From: Butyrivibrio sp.
GTDB taxonomy: Bacteria; Bacillota_A; Clostridia; Lachnospirales; Lachnospiraceae
DNA: 17,986 nucleotides
Assembly (NCBI GenBank): GCA_017996845.1
Contig: JAGOGF010000037.1
Span: forward strand, 1-17,986
Direction of reading: 5' to 3'
Position 1 is the stretch's first letter, and every line of letters begins with the position of its first letter. Of the stretch, positions 7,187 to 14,882 are shown piece after piece. The translations under genes were made by a program, and so were the position numbers. The notes under the pieces are model-generated. The model ran no database searches, was not told the origin of the DNA, and saw only the letters and a list, made by a program, of their open reading frames with translations.

Positions 7187-8442
7187 AAAAAATAGCGATA
7201 ATTGGCTGTGGCGCGTCAGGAATGATGGCAGCAGCAGCGGCAGCAGAAAATGGTGCTGCAGTTACGATATATGAAAAAAATGAAAAGCCTGGGAAAAAGC
7301 TTTTTATTACGGGTAAAGGAAGATGCAATCTGACCAATACCTGCGATACGGAGGCTTTTTTCAGTAATGTATGTCATAATGCCAAATTTCTGTACAGTGC
7401 AGTATATGGTTATGACAAGGATTTTGTGATGGATTTTTTTGAGAGAAACGGCTGCGCACTCAAAGAAGAACGTGGGGGGCGTGTATTTCCGGTGTCAGAT
7501 CATTCTTCTGATGTGATCAGGACGCTTGTGCATGTATTACAGGAACTGCATGTACAGATCCGGTATGGCAGCAAGGTAACAAAAATTACATATCAGGATG
7601 GCACAGTTAAGTCTCTTACCGTAAATGGAAAAGAAAATATAGCAGCTGATGCGGTAATCGTCTGTACAGGAGGTCTTTCATACGAGAGTACAGGTTCTAC
7701 AGGAGATGGATATCACTTTGCTGTGGAAGCAGGACACAGTATAATTGAGCAGACACCATCTCTTGTGCCGCTTACAATCAAAGAACCATGGTGTACCCAG
7801 CTGCAGGGATTATCGCTGAAAAATGTCAGTGTGCGAATGGAACGTTCTGGGGAAGATACAAGTATAAATAGCAGGAAAAGCAAAGTGGTATATGAAGGTT
7901 TTGGCGAAATGCTTTTTACTCATTTTGGGGTCAGCGGTCCGCTTATTCTGACTGCCAGTACCTGTTATGAACCCGGAACGGAAATGATTCTGCACCTGGA
8001 TCTGAAACCTGCACTTTCACAGGAACAACTGGATAAAAGAATTTTGCGCGATTTCGAAGAAGGATTGAATAAACAATTTGGGAATATTCTGGGTGGACTT
8101 TTTCCTGCAAAGCTGATTCCTGTCATAATCAGTTTGTCGGGAATTGATCCCGAAAAAAGAGTAAATGATATTTCCAGGCAGGAACGTCAACTGCTGGTAC
8201 AACTGACTAAGAATATTACAATGACGGTAACGGGAACAAGGGGTTATCCGGAAGCTATTATAACAAGAGGCGGTGTGAATGTGAAAGAAATAAATGCCTC
8301 GACTATGGAATCAAAGTTTTGCAGAGGCCTGTATTTTGCAGGTGAAGTGATGGATCTGGACGCTGTGACAGGCGGATTTAATCTGCAGATTGCCTGGTCA
8401 ACCGGCCATCTTGCCGGAGTAAATGCTGCGGCAGAAGCGTGA
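7183..8442 (+). CDS. HI0933/YhiN-family NAD(P)/FAD-dependent oxidoreductase
   Basis: This 419-residue flavoprotein belongs to the HI0933 family (TIGR00275-like), whose members include the bile-acid-associated BaiN and many proteins of unknown substrate. The FAD dinucleotide-binding fold is at the N-terminus (IIGCGASGMMAA, residues 6-17), followed by EKNEKPGKKLFITGKGRCNL, which is diagnostic of the family. ERGGRVFPVSDHS and CTGGLSYESTGSTGDGY lie in the middle. The C-terminus has LYFAGEVMDLDAVTGGFNLQ, the second FAD motif. The start overlaps the RpiR-type stop by four bases (ATGA). It lies 38 bases before cmk. The reaction in this organism cannot be told from sequence; BaiN activity should not be assumed. 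Confidence 0.9.
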   Translation: MKKIAIIGCGASGMMAAAAAAENGAAVTIYEKNEKPGKKLFITGKGRCNLTNTCDTEAFFSNVCHNAKFLYSAVYGYDKDFVMDFFERNGCALKEERGGRVFPVSDHSSDVIRTLVHVLQELHVQIRYGSKVTKITYQDGTVKSLTVNGKENIAADAVIVCTGGLSYESTGSTGDGYHFAVEAGHSIIEQTPSLVPLTIKEPWCTQLQGLSLKNVSVRMERSGEDTSINSRKSKVVYEGFGEMLFTHFGVSGPLILTASTCYEPGTEMILHLDLKPALSQEQLDKRILRDFEEGLNKQFGNILGGLFPAKLIPVIISLSGIDPEKRVNDISRQERQLLVQLTKNITMTVTGTRGYPEAIITRGGVNVKEINASTMESKFCRGLYFAGEVMDLDAVTGGFNLQIAWSTGHLAGVNAAAEA

Positions 8443-8480
8443 TATGTGAGAGAACAGAAATCAGGAGGAACATAATTGTA

Positions 8481-9143
8481 ATGAGTCATAATATTGCCAT
8501 TGACGGGCCTGCAGGAGCAGGGAAAAGTACGATTGCAAAAATTGTTGCAAAGACATTGTCTTTTATTTATGTGGACACGGGTGCGATGTACCGTGCGATG
8601 GCGTTATATATGCTGCGCTGCGGAATAAATCCTTCAGACAGTGAGGAGGTCAGCCGGGAATGCCGTAAAGTTGATATTACAATCTGTCATGAAAACGGAG
8701 AACAGGTCGTTCTTCTCAACGGAGAAAATGTGAATGGACAGATCCGTACTGAAGAAGTGGGGAACATGGCATCAGCAATCAGTGTGAACGGTCATGTAAG
8801 AGAAAAACTGGTAGAACTGCAGCAGACACTTGCACGGAAAGCGGATGTTGTTATGGATGGAAGAGATATCGGAACGGTTGTTCTGCCGGATGCGCAGGTT
8901 AAAATATATCTGACAGCAAGTGCACATGTTCGTGCACTTCGCAGATTTACTGAACTCCAGGCCAAAAAGGAAATGTGCAGTGTTGCAGAAATTGAAAAAG
9001 ATATAGAGGAACGGGATCAGAGAGATATGAATCGTGAGATATCTCCGCTTAAACAGGCAGAGGATGCAGTTTTACTGGATTCTTCCGATATGACAATTGA
9101 ACAGGTAGCACAAACAATTATTGATCTGTATCAGAAAAAATAG
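8481..9143 (+). CDS. cmk: Cytidylate kinase
   Basis: CMK phosphorylates CMP and dCMP with ATP to the diphosphates, recycling nucleotides from RNA and lipid turnover. The protein has 220 residues, the family norm. It begins with the P-loop IDGPAGAGKST (residues 7-17), followed by YVDTGAMYRA and the CMP-binding MDGRDIGTVVLPDA. Then come the YLTASAHVRALRR segment and a lid-region EERDQRDMNREISPL motif. The in-frame extension to 8439 overlaps the preceding gene and has no family match. ATG 8481 is preceded by AGGAGG at 8463-8468, 12 bases away, which is slightly long. Its place before ispH and S1 is a common arrangement in Clostridia. Confidence 0.96.
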   Translation: MSHNIAIDGPAGAGKSTIAKIVAKTLSFIYVDTGAMYRAMALYMLRCGINPSDSEEVSRECRKVDITICHENGEQVVLLNGENVNGQIRTEEVGNMASAISVNGHVREKLVELQQTLARKADVVMDGRDIGTVVLPDAQVKIYLTASAHVRALRRFTELQAKKEMCSVAEIEKDIEERDQRDMNREISPLKQAEDAVLLDSSDMTIEQVAQTIIDLYQKK

Positions 9144-9189
9144 GAAAAAGAAAATGACTATTTATGCACTGTGAAAAGGAAAAAGCAAA

Positions 9190-10044
9190 ATGAAGATCAT
9201 TGTAGCTGAACATGCGGGGTTTTGTTTTGGGGTTACCAAGGCGGTTGAAACGGTATATGAACAGATCGGAAAAAAAAGTAATTTATACACTTACGGACCG
9301 ATCATACATAATGAAAGCGTTGTAGCAGATCTGGAGCGCAAAAATGTAAAAGTTGTAAATACACCACAGGAGCTGGCAGAAATCAGGAATGGAACAATTG
9401 TAATCCGATCGCATGGGGTATCACGCAGTGTTTATAATCAGATCAAAAGTCAGGGACTTGAATGCGTAGATGCGACCTGCCCATTTGTTAAAAGAATTCA
9501 CACAATTGTGGATGAAGAAAGCGCAAACGGCAAGACAATCATAGTAATCGGTAATCCGACACACCCTGAAGTTGAGGGAATTGTTGGTTGGACGAATGGT
9601 CCTGTTTTTGTGATAGAGACACCTGAAGAAGCCCAGAAATTCAAGGTTTCTGCAGATACAGAAATCTGTCTTGTTTCTCAGACAACGTATAATTATAATA
9701 AATTTAAAGATACAGTTGAAATTTTTAAGCAAAAAGGGTACAATATTAATATTGTGAATACTATATGTAGCGCAACGGAAGAACGACAGACCGAAGCTGA
9801 CAGGATTGCCGGCGAGGTGGACGCGATGATAGTAATCGGAGGGGCACACAGTTCCAATACGAGGAAATTGTATGAGATATGCAGCCAGAAGTGTGCACAT
9901 ACATACTTTATCCAGACGGTGGATGATTTGCCCGGTGAGTTTCCACAGGAAGTCAAAACTGTAGGAATAACCGCAGGGGCATCAACCCCAAAGAATATAA
10001 TCGAGGAGGTTCAGACATATGTCAGAACAAAATCAGACATTTGA
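9190..10044 (+). CDS. ispH: 4-hydroxy-3-methylbut-2-enyl diphosphate reductase
   Basis: IspH (LytB) catalyses the last step of the MEP isoprenoid pathway, reducing HMBPP to IPP and DMAPP with an iron-sulfur cluster. The 284-residue protein has the three conserved cluster cysteines: Cys12 in AGFCFGV, Cys97 in DATCPFV and Cys193 in NTICSATEERQ. Substrate histidines lie in GPIIHN, RSHGV and NPTHPEV, and SQTTYN and GGAHSSNT are intact. AAAAGGA lies just upstream of the start. Its 3' end overlaps the S1 gene by 26 bases and carries that gene's ribosome binding site. In several Clostridia the two proteins are fused; here they are separate frames. Confidence 0.97.
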   Translation: MKIIVAEHAGFCFGVTKAVETVYEQIGKKSNLYTYGPIIHNESVVADLERKNVKVVNTPQELAEIRNGTIVIRSHGVSRSVYNQIKSQGLECVDATCPFVKRIHTIVDEESANGKTIIVIGNPTHPEVEGIVGWTNGPVFVIETPEEAQKFKVSADTEICLVSQTTYNYNKFKDTVEIFKQKGYNINIVNTICSATEERQTEADRIAGEVDAMIVIGGAHSSNTRKLYEICSQKCAHTYFIQTVDDLPGEFPQEVKTVGITAGASTPKNIIEEVQTYVRTKSDI

Positions 10045-11164
10045 ACAAATGTTAAACGAATCATTTAAGACAATCCACACAGGGGAGGTTGTTGAAGGTA
10101 CTGTTATTGATGTAAAACCCGATGAGATTATCTTAAATATCGGATATAAAGCAGACGGTATTCTTACCAAGAGCGAATATAGCAACGATAACAGCGTTGA
10201 CTTTGCAGCTATAATCCATGTTGGCGATAAGATGGACGTGAAAGTACTAAAGACCAATGATGCAGACGGACAGGTTATTCTTTCTTATAAGAGATTGGCA
10301 CTTGATCGCGGCAACAAGAGAATTGAAGATGCATTTAACAACAAGGAAGTTCTCACAGCGAAAGTTGTGCAGGTTCTTGAAGGCGGTCTTGTAGTTGTTG
10401 TTGATGAAGTCAGAATCTTTATTCCGGCAAGCCTTGTATCAGACACATATGAAAAAGATCTGACGAAGTATGACGGACAGGAAATTGAATTTGTTGTAAC
10501 CGAATATAATCCTAAGAGAAGAAGATATATCGGAAACAGAAGAATGCTTGTATCTGCTGAAAAGGCTGAGAAGGCAAAAGAACTGTTTGACAACATCAAG
10601 GCTGGCGACGTTGTTGAAGGAACCGTTAAGAATGTAACAGATTTTGGTGCATTTATTGACCTTGGCGGTGCAGACGGACTTCTCCATATTTCCGAAATGT
10701 CATGGGGACGTGTTGAGAATCCTAAGAAGGTATTCAAGGTTGGTGATCAGGTTAAGGTTCTGATTAAGAGCATTGATGGCAAGAAGATTGCTTTGAGCAG
10801 AAAGTTTGACAATGAAAATCCATGGAAGGATGCAACAGAGAAATATGCAGTAGGCAATGTGGTTACGGGTACAGTTGCAAGAATGACAGATTTTGGTGCA
10901 TTTGTTGAACTGGAACCTGGTATTGATGCCCTTCTTCATGTTTCACAGATTGCAAAAGAACATATTGATAAGCCTTCTGATGTATTAAAGGTTGGACAGG
11001 AAGTTACAGCAAAGATTGTGGATTTCAACGAAGATGATAAGAAAATCAGTCTGAGTATCAAAGCTATGCTGGCTCCTGATAAAGCTGATGATCAGGAAGA
11101 CGGCGATGTTGTATCCGTTGATATTGATCAGGTAATTTCAGATCAGAAAAACGATCAGGAATGA
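10019..11164 (+). CDS. rpsA: S1 RNA-binding domain protein (ribosomal protein S1 type)
   Basis: This 381-residue protein has four S1 (OB-fold) repeats at about residues 19-92, 108-174, 193-262 and 277-350. Repeats 3 and 4 are the most canonical, with VTDFGAFIDLGGADGLLHIS and MTDFGAFVELEPGIDALLHV. The C-terminal tail is acidic and probably disordered. S1 proteins bind mRNA and aid translation initiation; Firmicute versions with four repeats are shorter than the six-repeat E. coli protein, and a direct ribosomal role is not certain. A strong GAGGAGG (10003-10009) inside ispH sits nine bases before the ATG. Lysine is mostly AAG, as in gap, which suggests high expression. A terminator follows. 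Confidence 0.93.
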   Translation: MSEQNQTFEQMLNESFKTIHTGEVVEGTVIDVKPDEIILNIGYKADGILTKSEYSNDNSVDFAAIIHVGDKMDVKVLKTNDADGQVILSYKRLALDRGNKRIEDAFNNKEVLTAKVVQVLEGGLVVVVDEVRIFIPASLVSDTYEKDLTKYDGQEIEFVVTEYNPKRRRYIGNRRMLVSAEKAEKAKELFDNIKAGDVVEGTVKNVTDFGAFIDLGGADGLLHISEMSWGRVENPKKVFKVGDQVKVLIKSIDGKKIALSRKFDNENPWKDATEKYAVGNVVTGTVARMTDFGAFVELEPGIDALLHVSQIAKEHIDKPSDVLKVGQEVTAKIVDFNEDDKKISLSIKAMLAPDKADDQEDGDVVSVDIDQVISDQKNDQE

Positions 11165-11174
11165 TTGTTCGGAT

Positions 11175-11212
11175 AAAAAGGACTGTTGCACGTTGTGCGA
11201 TAGTCTTTTTTT
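11175..11212 (+). terminator. Intrinsic terminator after the S1 gene
   Basis: A 12-base-pair stem (11180-11191 with 11195-11206, three G/T wobbles, three-base loop) is flanked by an A-run and followed by TTTTTT. It lies ten bases after the S1 stop and ends the operon that begins near 5562. Confidence 0.88.
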
Positions 11213-11222
11213 AAAATATAAG
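11193..11222 (+). promoter_or_regulatory. Candidate cheR promoter overlapping the S1 terminator
   Basis: A good -10 TATAAG (11217-11222) lies 18 bases after a weak -35 TTGTGC (11193-11198), which is inside the terminator hairpin. There is little other space for a cheR promoter. This is only a candidate; read-through from the S1 operon is the alternative. Confidence 0.28.
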
Positions 11223-11257
11223 AGATTCTGTCAGAAAAAATGGAGGAAACGCATCGC

Positions 11258-12037
11258 ATGGAATATGATTATGAATGGTTCAAAAAATCTGTTTTCAGTC
11301 TGACAAGGATTGACCTGAATGCCTATAAGGAAAAACAAATGAAACGGCGTATTGATACGCTGATTGGGAAATATGGTATTGCGGGATATGATAAATTCAT
11401 GGATAGATTGAAGGCAGATAAAGATGTTTTAGATACATTTGTAACCTATCTGACAATTAATGTGTCTGAGTTTTTCAGGAATGTAGATCAATGGAATCTG
11501 ATGGATAAAGAGATGGTTCCGGAGTTAATGCAGAAATTCGGTAAAAATCTGAAAATTTGGAGCGCAGCCTGTTCTACCGGAGATGAGCCTTATACAATTG
11601 TTATGCTTTTATCCCAACATTTACCTCTTAATCAGATCAGTGTTCTTGCAACAGACCTGGATGCTGTAGCACTTGAAAAAGCAAAAGCCGGAATATATGC
11701 AGCAAAAGAGATTATAGGAGTACCGGAGGATCTGAAAAAGAAATATTTTACGCAGGAAGGCAGTACATATCGAATTTCTGATGAGATCAAAAGCCGTGTG
11801 ACATTTAAACGTGCTGATCTTTTGCGGGATCCGTATCCTTCAGATTATCATCTGATTGTATGCCGTAATGTACTGATATATTTTACAGAAGAAGCTAAGG
11901 ATGAAACTTTCCGGAAATTCTATAATGCGCTTGCTCTACAGGGAATCCTTTTTATAGGAAGTACTGAGCAGATCATTAATTACAGAGACATGGGATTTCA
12001 GCGTAAAAACTCTTTTTATTATGAGAAATCAAAGTAA
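11258..12037 (+). CDS. cheR: CheR-family protein-glutamate O-methyltransferase
   Basis: CheR methylates glutamates on methyl-accepting chemotaxis proteins using S-adenosylmethionine. The 259-residue protein has an N-terminal helical CheR_N domain (RRIDTLIGKYGIAGYDKF) and a Rossmann-like methyltransferase domain. The SAM loop WSAACSTGDEPY is at residues 101-112, ATDLDAVALEKAKAGIY follows, and CRNVLIYF is at 202-209. ATG 11258 follows GGAGG (11242-11246) by 11 bases; an in-frame ATG at 11240 overlaps that site and is less likely. No cheA, cheB, cheW or receptor gene is in the window, so the gene stands alone between two terminators. It may serve chemotaxis encoded elsewhere or another signalling role. 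Lysine codons are mostly AAA, unlike S1 next to it. Confidence 0.93.
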   Translation: MEYDYEWFKKSVFSLTRIDLNAYKEKQMKRRIDTLIGKYGIAGYDKFMDRLKADKDVLDTFVTYLTINVSEFFRNVDQWNLMDKEMVPELMQKFGKNLKIWSAACSTGDEPYTIVMLLSQHLPLNQISVLATDLDAVALEKAKAGIYAAKEIIGVPEDLKKKYFTQEGSTYRISDEIKSRVTFKRADLLRDPYPSDYHLIVCRNVLIYFTEEAKDETFRKFYNALALQGILFIGSTEQIINYRDMGFQRKNSFYYEKSK

Positions 12038-12071
12038 TAACGATATTGCGTGTAAAGTGTATGAGAATATA

Positions 12072-12124
12072 AAAAAACAAGACTGCGGAGAGAAGAAGAA
12101 CAGTTCACCGCGGTCTTGTTTTTT
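12072..12124. terminator. Bidirectional terminator between convergent genes
   Basis: A 17-base-pair stem (12072-12088 with 12108-12124, one G/T wobble) encloses a 19-base loop. An A-run on the left and a T-run on the right let it work in both directions, ending cheR on the plus strand and the exonuclease-like gene on the minus strand. Confidence 0.92.
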
Positions 12125-12133
12125 GCAACAAAA

Positions 12134-13321
12134 TCATACTGAATCAAAAATATGTCCAAGTATATGAATGGCATATAAACTCATTGCAGTACGGTTTTTC
12201 TTGAATGTATCAGTCAGTTCAAAATACAGTTCAGAAGATTTATATTCCTTTTTGAAAAAAGGAGTAAAAACCAGATCCCATTCACGAAGGAACTGACCTG
12301 GCTTTCTGGTATAACAGTTGGAAGCACTGGCTTGCATCCGGTATGCACGGTCAACAAATTCAGCAACGCTTTTATGAATGGCCTGATCTTCTTCTGGAAG
12401 ATAATAATAGTCCTTATAATTTGAATAGAAATATTTCAGTTCATCTTCAACGAGAGGAACACGAAGCGTGCCGGTGTTTTTGTCTAATTGAAAAAAGCAT
12501 CCGTCAACATTGCTTCCGATTGGGACTGGAAGTGCAGTTTGCAATGAAAGCTTCATAAAAAGTTCCTGTCTGCGTATACCGGAATAATCGTTATAGAAAT
12601 TTGCCTGAACTTTCAGGGCACGAATCGGAAGAACCGAATCAATATCTGTTTCAGATGAAATGTTATCACAGGATAACTGCAAAGGCGGAAGATTTCTGAT
12701 GTTCTGAAAGAAATCATAATATGCAAGGATCGGAAGCAGCCGGAACATACCTCGCACATCGTCTGCATTGTGCAGTGTCAGAAGACGATAAACTTCTTCA
12801 CAGGGATTGGCAAGATAATCTTTGTATACTGTAATCAGCTGACCGCCGTTATAAATATCTTCCCGGTCAATCCCGAGAAAAAGTTCTATTGTTTTCTGTT
12901 TGCAGTCGGGCAAACCCAATAAATTTTTGTAGGGAGCAACTCTCTTGTAGATATCGATGGAAACATAATCTGCAAATGGGTAGGGCAAAGCATATTGATT
13001 ACATTTTGCCTGCAGATACGGAAGATCAAACCGGTTGCCATTAAAGTGGATGAGCGTATGGAAAGAATGTGCAAAAGAAATAAGAGCAGATAAAAGATCC
13101 TGTTCCTGTGAATGCTGGTCTGCAAACCATTGTCTGAGCTGCCAGGTTCCATCCATGTAAAACGCACAGCCAATCAGGTAAAGCGAAGATGTTTTGGCAC
13201 TCAGTCCGGTTGTTTCAATATCGAGAAACAGAATATCCTCTTTTTTCTGTGACAAATATGCAAAAGGATAAGGGTGTTCGGATGTCTGGGAAGCATCAAT
13301 TGTTTCTGTTATAATCTTCAT
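12134..13321 (-). CDS. YprB-like ribonuclease H-fold exonuclease domain protein
   Basis: The first half of this 395-residue protein is an RNase H-like, DnaQ/DEDD-type exonuclease domain related to YprB of Bacillus. Acidic metal ligands are visible at Asp34 and Glu36 (FLDIETTGLS), Asp99 (HFNGNRFDLPYL) and Asp187 or Asp188 with His184 (HNADDVRGMF). The C-terminal half, from about residue 215, has no motif I recognise. The nucleic-acid substrate is unknown. I chose the Met at 13321, which gives MKIITETI; in-frame Mets at 13345 and 13354 and a longer frame from 13426 exist but have no better ribosome binding site. It is a single gene, convergent with cheR and divergent from rnfC. Confidence 0.85.
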   Translation of the reverse strand: MKIITETIDASQTSEHPYPFAYLSQKKEDILFLDIETTGLSAKTSSLYLIGCAFYMDGTWQLRQWFADQHSQEQDLLSALISFAHSFHTLIHFNGNRFDLPYLQAKCNQYALPYPFADYVSIDIYKRVAPYKNLLGLPDCKQKTIELFLGIDREDIYNGGQLITVYKDYLANPCEEVYRLLTLHNADDVRGMFRLLPILAYYDFFQNIRNLPPLQLSCDNISSETDIDSVLPIRALKVQANFYNDYSGIRRQELFMKLSLQTALPVPIGSNVDGCFFQLDKNTGTLRVPLVEDELKYFYSNYKDYYYLPEEDQAIHKSVAEFVDRAYRMQASASNCYTRKPGQFLREWDLVFTPFFKKEYKSSELYFELTDTFKKNRTAMSLYAIHILGHIFDSV

Positions 13322-13367
13322 AATATATTTTGCACTTCCATTCATGTTTTTCATTATTTTACCATGT

Positions 13368-13395
13368 TTTATATTGGATGGAAAATAAAAAACAA
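13368..13395 (-). promoter_or_regulatory. Candidate promoter for the YprB-like gene
   Basis: Read on the minus strand, TTGTTT (13395-13390) is followed after 16 bases by TATAAA (13373-13368). The predicted +1 lies near 13361, about 40 bases before the preferred start codon and downstream of the start of the longest frame, which supports the shorter protein. The -35 is weak. Confidence 0.35.
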
Positions 13396-13474
13396 ACGTA
13401 AAATCAGACAATTTATGAAAATGCACAGAATATGCAGATTTATATCCAGAATTCTATAGATGTTTTTTTTCAGA

Positions 13475-13510
13475 AATAGTATATTAGTACTATTGGCAGT
13501 TTGGGCTGCC
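13475..13510 (+). promoter_or_regulatory. Palindrome and hairpin upstream of rnfC
   Basis: A perfect 7-6-7 inverted repeat, AATAGTA (13475-13481) and TACTATT (13488-13494), overlaps a -10-like TATATT (13480-13485) and is followed at once by a small hairpin, GGCAG (13495-13499) with CTGCC (13506-13510). It sits about 50 bases before rnfC and could be an operator over the rnf promoter. No good -35 partners TATATT, so the promoter itself is uncertain. It does not match the Rex consensus. Confidence 0.4.
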
Positions 13511-13546
13511 TGTTAATCAACCATTATGAAAGAAGGTTAATAAAAG

Positions 13547-14866
13547 ATGGCGAAACTAACTTTTGCAGGGGGAATTCATCCTTATGAGGGCAAGGAACTG
13601 ACGAAGGACAAACCCATTAAAACCGTGTTGCCAAAAGGAGATCTTGTATACCCGTTACTGCAGCATATCGGAGCACCTGCAGTAACGATTGTATCTATTG
13701 GGGACCATGTTCTTGCAGGTCAGAAGATTGCTGAGGCAGGCGGATTTGTTTCTGCACCTGTGTATGCAACGGTATCCGGTACAGTAAAAGCAATTGAACC
13801 CAGAAGACTTGCAACAGGTGCTATGTGTGAGAGCATCGTCATTGCAAACGATGGACAGTACAAGGAAGTGGAATGGCCGCAGGTCAAGCCGTTTGAGGAT
13901 ATGACAGCTGAAGAGAAAATTGCAGCAGTACGCGAGGCTGGTGTAGTCGGGATGGGCGGTGCTGGATTTCCGACTGCAGTAAAGCTTTCTCCCAAGGAAC
14001 CGGAAAAGATTGAATATGTTATTGCAAACTGTTCCGAATGTGAACCTTATCTGACATCGGATTACAGACGTATGATTGAGGAACCGGAACTGGTACTTGG
14101 CGGTCTGAAAATTGCAATCAGCATTTTCCCAAATGCGAGAGGAATTCTTGCAATTGAGGATAATAAACCTGATGCAATTGCAAAATTCCGGGAGTTGACG
14201 AAGGATGAGCCGAAGATAAGTGTGAAACCACTGCAGACAAAATATCCCCAGGGAGCAGAAAGAATGTTGATTTATGCCTGTACAGGCAGAAAAATCAATT
14301 CCTCCATGCTGCCGGCGGATGTTGGGTGTATTGTTGATAATGTAGATACACTTTGTGCAATTAATAAAGCAGTGGCGCAGGGAAGACCTTTGATGGAACG
14401 TATTGTTACCATTACGGGTGATGCAGTTGTAGATCCGTGTAATTACAGAGTCAGAATCGGAACCAATTACAGAGAACTGATTGATGATGCAGGTGGATTT
14501 GTTGTTACTCCGGCCAAGATCATTTCGGGAGGTCCCATGATGGGCTTTGCTGTATTTGATTTGGATATTCCTACGACTAAAACAGCATCAGCACTTACCT
14601 GTCTGACAAAAGACGCAGTATCGGAAATGGCGCCAAGTGCGTGTATTAATTGCGGAAAATGTGCAGATGTATGCCCGGGCGGATTGATCCCCAAAATACT
14701 TGCAGATGCTGCCGAGCATGGTGATGAGGATACATTTATGAGAGAGTATGGTATGGAATGCTGTGAATGTGGCTGCTGTAGTTATATCTGCCCTGCAAGA
14801 CGTCAGATGACACAGCTCATCAAGGGGATGAGAAAAATCCAGCTTGCAAATAAGAAGAAAAAGTGA
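13547..14866 (+). CDS. rnfC: Ion-translocating electron transport complex subunit RnfC
   Basis: RnfC is the peripheral cytoplasmic subunit of the Rnf complex, which moves electrons from reduced ferredoxin to NAD+ while exporting Na+ or H+. It is thought to hold the NAD(H) site. The 439-residue protein has the RnfC N-terminal domain, then the NuoF-like glycine-rich GVVGMGGAGFP at 132-142, then ECEPYLTSDYR. Near the C-terminus are two 4Fe-4S sets: Cys366, 369, 372 and 376, and Cys405, 408, 411 and 415. Cys406 and Cys410 are extra cysteines within the second set. AGAAGG (13531-13536) precedes the ATG by ten bases. It is the first gene of the operon. Confidence 0.97.
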   Translation: MAKLTFAGGIHPYEGKELTKDKPIKTVLPKGDLVYPLLQHIGAPAVTIVSIGDHVLAGQKIAEAGGFVSAPVYATVSGTVKAIEPRRLATGAMCESIVIANDGQYKEVEWPQVKPFEDMTAEEKIAAVREAGVVGMGGAGFPTAVKLSPKEPEKIEYVIANCSECEPYLTSDYRRMIEEPELVLGGLKIAISIFPNARGILAIEDNKPDAIAKFRELTKDEPKISVKPLQTKYPQGAERMLIYACTGRKINSSMLPADVGCIVDNVDTLCAINKAVAQGRPLMERIVTITGDAVVDPCNYRVRIGTNYRELIDDAGGFVVTPAKIISGGPMMGFAVFDLDIPTTKTASALTCLTKDAVSEMAPSACINCGKCADVCPGGLIPKILADAAEHGDEDTFMREYGMECCECGCCSYICPARRQMTQLIKGMRKIQLANKKKK

Positions 14867-14882
14867 GGAGGTCATTCATACG

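Noticed and set aside
9421..9900. 159-residue minus-strand open frame
   Set aside because: It is antisense to ispH, whose reading frame has all catalytic motifs; its composition is that of a shadow frame.
13511..13542. Rex-like site in TGTTAATCAACC and GGTTAATAA before rnfC
   Set aside because: The half sites do not form the TTGTTAA-N4-TTAACAA pattern, and the spacing is too wide.
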